From Hygrocybe punicea (Eukaryota; Basidiomycota; Agaricomycetes; Agaricales; Hygrophoraceae), in NCBI GenBank assembly GCA_963556145.1, contig OY744466.1, forward strand, positions 5,243,820-5,307,819: a stretch of 64,000 nucleotides of DNA, given 5' to 3'. The position numbers and the translations under genes are program-made. Positions within the stretch are counted from its first letter, which is position 1. The number at the start of each line of letters is the position of its first letter. The notes beneath the pieces were generated by a model. The model searched no databases, was not told the origin of the DNA, and saw only the letters and a list, made by a program, of their open reading frames with translations. Below, one piece after another: positions 58,515 to 64,000 of the stretch.

Positions 58515-59655
58515 AAATGGAAATGCCCACTGAGCATGGTGAACCGCCGAATAAGCTCAGACATGAAAGAATGTGCCCTTCGTCTACATGACAGTGGCTG
58601 GGAACAGGAAGATATCTGCTCCACACTTGGAATCTCCCTCTCAAGTTTGCGCCGCTGGCGAAATATCCTCAATGAACATGGCAGTGTCAATAAACCACCT
58701 TCACCCATCATGGGTCATAATTGCATTCTCACTCGTGCTATTCTCACTGCTTGCCAATCTCTATATGAGGAGGAATCAGATCTATATCTTGATGAACTAT
58801 GTGCTTGGTTGGCATTTGAACACGACATTGCCATATCGACATCGACACTCTCATGAAATCTCATACATGCCGGGCTTACTCGAAAACTGCTACATAAGAT
58901 GGCTATTGAGAGGGACGAGGAACTGCGAAGGGAGTGGAGGGAATCACTGCGAGCTGACTTTGTTGGTGATGGATCTGAATTCATATGCGTTGATGAAACA
59001 AGCAAAAACGAGCATACCTACGCTCACCGGTATGGTAGGTCACTATCAGGTGAACAGGCACATCTCACCGATGTCTTTGTTTGTGGTGATCGGTACTCTC
59101 TTGTGGCTGCTATGACGACTGAGGGGTATATTGCAACACACATCGTTCAAGGCTCATTTGACTCATTTGAGTTCTACAATTTCATTGCAGAGGACATCGC
59201 AAGTATAAGCTTCATTCATCCCTCTGAACAACAATTGAACAGAAGTTAGCTTCCACAGATGAATGCTTATCCTGCTGAACGATCAGTACTCGTTCTTGAC
59301 AATTGCCGGATTCACCACAATGACGCTCTTGTTGAGCTCGTACAAAGTGCTGGTGAGGTCCCTTTGCATATTCAGTTTGATATACTTACACATTTGATAG
59401 GCTGTTTGATTCTCTATCTTCCCCCATATTCACCAGACCTCAATCCTATTGAGGAGTCCTTCAGCACACGTATGATCGCATACCTTTATGTTCTTGTCAA
59501 TTACTGATTTCTCACCAGTCAAGGCTTATATTTGGCGTGAAGGACATGTACTTCACCAACAGGATGATCCAATTGCAGCATTGCAGGAGGCATGTGGTTG
59601 TATAACTGGGGATATGAGCAAGGGCTGGTTTCGTCATGCAGGTTACATTTTGTAA
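58515..59655 (+). pseudogene. Tc1/IS630-like (DDE_3) transposase with one nonsense codon
   Basis: Starts MVNRRISSDMKECALRLHDS and has an N-terminal helix-turn-helix (WEQEDICSTLGISLSSLRRW). After an in-frame TGA (58854-58856, where CGA/Arg would fit: STLS*NLIHAGLTRKLLHK) comes the catalytic core: FICVDETSKNE (first Asp), VLVLDNCRIHHNDALVELV (second Asp) and LILYLPPYSPDLNPIEESFS (Glu). Three short introns are needed (about 59196-59257, 59355-59398 and 59471-59515). With the middle one removed, the spacing between the second Asp and the Glu is 35 residues, DD35E-like. The last exon, VKAYIWREGHVLHQQDDPIA to RHAGYIL, ends at 59655. The protein would integrate at TA. Apart from the single TGA it looks complete. 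Confidence 0.8.
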
Positions 59656-59756
59656 ATTCAGCCGACCACAATGTAAAATCATCAATGGAACCATTTACAA
59701 ATTGATAATGAGAGTTACAGAATATGTACAGAGTTACAGAATATGTAGAATGAGTC

Positions 59757-61240
59757 CTAGACCCATGAACCATCCTTGATTGCTTTGCAAAATTTCTTGT
59801 GTGCAGTGAGAAAAGCCTTCCAACCTAGAGCCGAAAACTTGCCATATATGTGCCATTCATTCTCCTCCAAATTCTCGACAATTCTATTCCCTGGCTTGTA
59901 CTCCAATACATGTAGTTTCTCCTTGTCGGTGTCTGAGATATCGTATGTGTTACGAAAGGTTTCGAGAGAGACATTGCAGGCCTTGGCGGCTGCTGGCGAG
60001 GACATTGCAGACATTGGCTCATCTGGGTTGCTTTCGGGAGGCAGTGATCCAGGCATGTGATAGAAACTGTAAGGACTATACGGAGTGGGAGCTGGTGCAT
60101 ATGGTGGAGGACCATGATAAGCAGGCGGTGAATAGTGGTGATACTGCGGTGGATAATGCTGTGGAAGAGGTGGAAACTGCATCGGAACAGGGGCTGGATA
60201 TTGCTGCGAAAAGGATGACAAAAATTGAGTGGGGGCAAGGGCTGGATATTGCTGTGGAATGGAAGCCAGAGTTGGATATTGCTGTGGAACAGAAGCCAGA
60301 GTTGGATATTGCTGTGGAACTGAAGGCTGTTGTGGTGGAGCAGGGGATAGATGTTGAGACTCAGGTGCCGACTGCTGGTGCCAGTTGACAAACTCTTTCA
60401 AAGGGGCATCTGGTTCGGGGCGAGGTCGTTTGAGCTTTTGATCATCACCAAAATGTTTTGATGTCGGTGGAGCTTCAAGGGTTGCTTTGCCGACAGCCTG
60501 ATGAATCCAGTGAGTCCAAAAGTATGACAGATAACTGTTGTACCATACAAACAATACTTTGAGCCCATATCTGCAGCCGAAGAGTGGTGAGTTCCCAATA
60601 TCGAGCTCCGTTTTGATAGATGCGTTTGCCTGGAAACAAAGGCGAATTATTGATCGGGAACTTTTCCTGTAGTGCTTGAATATGATCTGCCGATCCACCA
60701 TGCAGCGCAGCCTATATATCCAAGTATAGTTAGTGAAAATTGTGATGCAGTCATCGAACTCACAATCTGGCTCTTTCTGGAGATACCTTCAGGCTGCTGG
60801 GCAGCGATCTCTTCCTCGAAGTTGAGAGGTTCTAGAACTTGATCATCCTCACCAGTAGGCCATGTCTAGTTGTGATATGGTGAGTGATTGGCCATACAAA
60901 GAGTCCGGGACATACTATCTCTGGCTTGATGGGTGGGGGCATGTATACAAATATACCAACATCGCCTTTCTTGTTTTTGACAGCATTTATCATGGCGTTG
61001 TAACCGACACTGTTGGTTAGAAGTTTCCGTTGACCACTAAGAGGAGTCTCGAATTTCCACGCAAGCTTTGAGACCGCCAAAAACTCGACCTTGCAGGGTG
61101 TAATGCGAGCAATGTTTGCCTGAAAAGTGATAAAATCATCTGCAGTATCATGAATAAATGGTCCTCGTCCGCCACCGCCGCCCCCCCACATGACCTGACC
61201 ATCACCCCCCTACAAATCATCAATCAACGATCCCGAATAG
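59757..61240 (-). CDS. Proline/glutamine-rich hypothetical basidiomycete protein
   Basis: Read on the minus strand as at least four exons. The first (about 61240-60900) contains DDFITFQANIARITPCKVEF, a KLAWKFETPLSG block and DVGIFVYMPPPIKPE. The second has LEPLNFEEEIAAQQPEGISRK. The third has AALHGGSADHIQALQEKFPI and then, after a short intron, RIYQNGARYWELTTLRLQIW. After a 55 bp intron the last exon begins VGKATLEAPPTSKHFGDDQK. It carries a long Pro/Gln/Tyr-rich low-complexity tract with three QQYPxLA repeats, and ends with CNVSLETFRNTYDISDTDKE, YKPGNRIVENLEENEW and GKFSALGWKAFLTAHKKFCK. The WELTTLRLxIWA/TLExPPxSxHF order is familiar from multi-copy uncharacterised Agaricomycete proteins, perhaps transposon-associated. 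No catalytic motif is seen. No internal stop was found in the final 300 codons. Confidence 0.5.
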
Positions 61241-61563
61241 ACAATGTTCTCCCTATCAACTCCCCCCTCTCTCCCCGGCCGCACGACACTACTCTCCACC
61301 CTACTCCATCTTCGACCGACCACTAACCCCCCCTCCGCATAACCAACCCCCCCCCTCCAGACACCAATCCAAAACCACACGACAAACCACCATCAACTTT
61401 GAGAAACAACCACAACCACCACCACATCACACCACCACCCCCATCCCACCCTACCGAGCATGGGGAGACGAACCACTCATAGCCTCCGTCGACCCACTTC
61501 CCCACACCTCCACACAGAACGATAACCAAGCAGGCAGCGCCTCCCACCTGACCCTCTCGACTA

Positions 61564-62530
61564 ATGCCTGAACAACCATACCCACAACTGACTCAGCTAA
61601 ACGTCTGGCAAATAAACCTCAACAAATCAGCCAAAGCTCAATGGGATCTCATCAATTCACTAATCCACACTAAATGTGACATTCTACTAATACAGGAACC
61701 ATACTTCGACTATTATGGCAATACGAAAGCTACGCACAATTGGAGAGTCATATACCCACCTGACTGCCTCACTTCCGAAGCACCCACCCGGTCAGTAATC
61801 TTCATCAACACAAAGCTCAACACCAACTACTGGGAACAAATAAAAATCCACGGATCCAACAACCTCACGGCGATCTGAATCAAAAGCCCAACAGGCAACA
61901 TCTCCATCTTCAATATTTACAATGACTGCCATCATTCTGACACCCTCGACACCCTCGACGCCTTCACCCAAGCCCACGAAGCGACCCTCCACCAACGAGA
62001 CACCGACCATATGCTATGGTGTGGCGACTTCAACAGACACCACCCCCTATGGGACGAAGAGCGAAATCATCACCTATTCACTGCCAATGCCCTAGCTCAA
62101 GCAAGAATACTCATCGAAGCCACGGCTGACTGCGACATGATAATGGCGCTACCCAAAAACCTCCCCACCCTCGAATCTATGGCAACGAAAAACTGGACCA
62201 GAACAGATAATGTCTTCTGCACAGCCAAAACAAGCAACCTCATACTCTCTTGCAACACCAAACCAGAACTACGCCCAACCGGCACCGACCACATACCGAT
62301 ATCCACCTCCATCGCCCCCCACCCACAGCTAAGACCTGACAAACCCTCACGAAACTTTCACAACACAAATTGGGACACATTCCGCACCCACCTCAACACC
62401 CAATTACGACAACTCCCCCCAACAGCACCCATCACCTCCCAACAACAACTAGACAACGCCATATCCTTGCTGACCAACGTACTACAGTCAATGATCAAAG
62501 CCATAGTCCCCGTCTCCACTCCATGCCCAC
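61564..62530 (+). pseudogene. LINE (Tad1-like) ORF2 endonuclease domain fragment
   Basis: The ATG at 61564 lies in a TAATG overlap, as in the ORF1/ORF2 junctions of LINEs. The protein has LNVWQINLNKSAKAQWDLIN, DILLIQEPYFD (catalytic Glu), MLWCGDFNRHHPLWDEERNH (Asp/Asn of the EEP fold), WTRTDNVFC and GTDHIPIS (terminal Asp-His), the full set of apurinic-endonuclease motifs of non-LTR retrotransposons. A TGA at 61876-61878 replaces an expected Trp. The frame ends where the match stops, about 62530, before any reverse transcriptase sequence, so the element is truncated at its 3' side. Upstream (61200-61560) is C/A-rich, possibly decayed ORF1. Confidence 0.8.
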
Positions 62531-62639
62531 ACTCAAGTCTTTGCTGGTGCTCGGCACTGGCAAAGATGGTTGAGAAGAACATAAGGTTCTTACGGTCACG
62601 GTGTAGTGAAGCTCAAGTCTCACGGTCACATGATCGAGT

Positions 62640-62745
62640 TACTGTTGAGCGCCATTCTAAGTCTTTTCTCTTCATCTCCCCTTGATTGAATCATAGGGAG
62701 ATTCTTGTCTCTTCTCTCCCCTTGATTGAATCATAGGGAGATGTT
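62640..62745 (+). repeat. Short tandem duplication
   Basis: CTCCCCTTGATTGAATCATAGGGAGAT occurs twice in direct orientation (at 62677 and 62717), each ending in a small hairpin CTCCC...GGGAG. The surrounding 62540-63350 holds no gene; the 136-codon frame at 62757-63167 has no known motif. Confidence 0.6.
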
Positions 62746-63539
62746 CCTTCCTGGTTGTGTTATCTGCTGATGCCAACACTGAGGTTCTTATCTGCCATTT
62801 TGATATGGCTGGCGTCGTCTTCCCCCTACTCTTTGCTTCCCCGGCTCTGGGTACGTTGACTTATCCCCCTCTTTGCAATGGGTTGTCATCCTATTCATAT
62901 CTTGCACCAGGATCCACCCGTTTGACACAAGGAACAGATCAAGACCACACCCTCGATACATGTGTCTGCATGCTGTTTCACTTAGCACCGTATTTTTTTA
63001 ATCTCCACGTCTTTTTCCCTTTGCCACTACTGAGACGTTCATATTGTTTCTATTGTACTTTTACCAATAATTTGTATTTCATGTGTATTTCATACATCCA
63101 CCATCAAACTCACCCGGTTACGTCTGCATCTTCAACTTATTCACCACGTTGTACAGGAGAAATGTAATTGTTAGTAGCGTTCATGGCAGGACAATAGTCA
63201 TACAGCATGCACACAAGTTGCAATACATTTTGATTGAGATTGGTTACACCCTTGGAAATGTAGTTGAGCTATCATGTCTGGAGGTCCATTAAATTGAAAT
63301 TCATGTCTCATCATATATTCGACTGAACTTTGCATAACTCTTTAGACCAATATGCCTCCTCAACGTGGAGCCAAAAAGTCCAAGACGACTGCCTTTGCAA
63401 ATGGCGCGCTTCAAACATCCTTCTGAATTCAAGCGCAAGTATGTTTAAGGTCACATGACCTAAGTTCACGCGACTGCATAGAAAAAAATGTGAAAAATTA
63501 GGTATCTAAATGAGTATCTACATAGGTAACTATACATTA

Positions 63540-63713
63540 TGGTTCGCGGTTTGAACCGTGTTTGAACGTGGTTTGAACTGCATGTCAGTGCCAGAACTGC
63601 AAACCGAACCAGCGGTTTGGTTCAGCCAAATGGCTGAACCAGAACCGAACTTCCGGTTTGGTTTGCGGTTCAAACCGGGTTCGGATCGGTTCCGAACCGA
63701 ACTTCGGCATCAC
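63540..63713. mobile_element. Small hAT-like MITE
   Basis: A 170 bp stretch packed with GGTTTGAACCG/CGGTTCAAACC and GAACCGAAC motifs ends in CCGAACTTCGGCATCACTA, the inverse of a TAGTGATG hAT terminus. The left end is degenerate and no target duplication was found. Confidence 0.55.
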
Positions 63714-64000
63714 TAATTCAAGGTAGATATTTCACTTTTAAACCCACTCATATATGGTGCTGACATTCTCATACATATCCAGTACCTCAACCATCCACTC
63801 CAACTCCTGAACCAATCCATTGAGACAAAGGAAAGGGCAAGGCTGTTGAAGTAGACATCGACAATCCCTTTGGTCCCGGCTTTCTATCAAGACCTACCAT
63901 CCCAGCCATTACACCGATTCGACAGGTGGGGCCTGCAATATTGGACTGTGCTCGGTGAAGGGTTCTTTCTGCAAAAGCTAATGACCCAAACAACGCAGCA
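63714..64000. other. Uncalled window end
   Basis: A possible start at 63352 (MPPQRGAKKSKTTAFANGAL) and proline-rich sequence after 63780 hint at the first exons of another element or gene running off the right edge, but stops interrupt every frame I tried. Confidence 0.25.

Noticed and set aside
62757..63167. 136-codon plus frame near the right edge
   Set aside because: No domain, no homologous neighbour and codon composition unlike the real genes in the window.

Overview
The window reads as accessory, transposon-dense chromosome of a mushroom-forming basidiomycete (Agaricomycetes). The grounds are short 45-65 bp GT-AG introns, protein families typical of or restricted to that class (MYND-associated DUF4470, DUF4238, DUF6698, SSGxGKS P-loop NTPase/nuclease proteins, an expanded GDSGS serine-protease-like family) and a Plavaka (CACTA-type) transposase. 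No species is claimed. All family assignments come from recognising motifs; no database search was run.

Layout. 1-5.5 kb: a DUF4470/MYND-type gene entering from the left edge and cut by a 792 bp palindromic TA-site element, then a DUF4238 gene without its 5' part. 5.5-11.1 kb: nested non-autonomous DNA transposons (CACTA-like ends, a 600 bp hAT element with 8 bp target duplication) and tandem repeats. 11.3-18.6 kb: an Agaricomycete gene with a stop and a frame change, two head-to-head minisatellite arrays, a Cys-rich gene and a DUF6698 pseudogene. 18.6-22.8 kb: AT-rich repeats and a 2.3 kb foldback element. 22.8-23.8 kb: a compact intact gene for a secreted protein with a CD38/ADP-ribosyl-cyclase-like motif pattern. 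24-28.8 kb: decayed metabolic genes (kinase remnant, amine oxidase with an internal deletion, PEPCK pseudogene). 30.1-33.0 kb: the best conserved genes, a small membrane protein and a serine-protease-like protein. 35-47 kb: a Plavaka element split by a 9 kb foldback element whose arms meet at a 100 N assembly gap. 47-50.7 kb: a hAT transposase gene with its last codons interrupted by a hAT MITE. 51.2-57.5 kb: a divergent pair of related NTPase plus restriction-endonuclease-fold genes sharing about 108 bp that contains a CACGTG palindrome. 57.6-64 kb: a RecQ fragment between inverted repeats, a Tc1/IS630-like transposase with one nonsense codon, a proline-rich gene, a LINE endonuclease fragment and a hAT-like MITE.

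Most genes here are disrupted, and several breaks are readable to the base because the inserted elements kept their target duplications. The strongest leads are the divergent NTPase-nuclease pair, the secreted NAD-glycohydrolase-like protein and the foldback family, in which inverted arms built of tandem repeats enclose G/T/C-only low-complexity cores.
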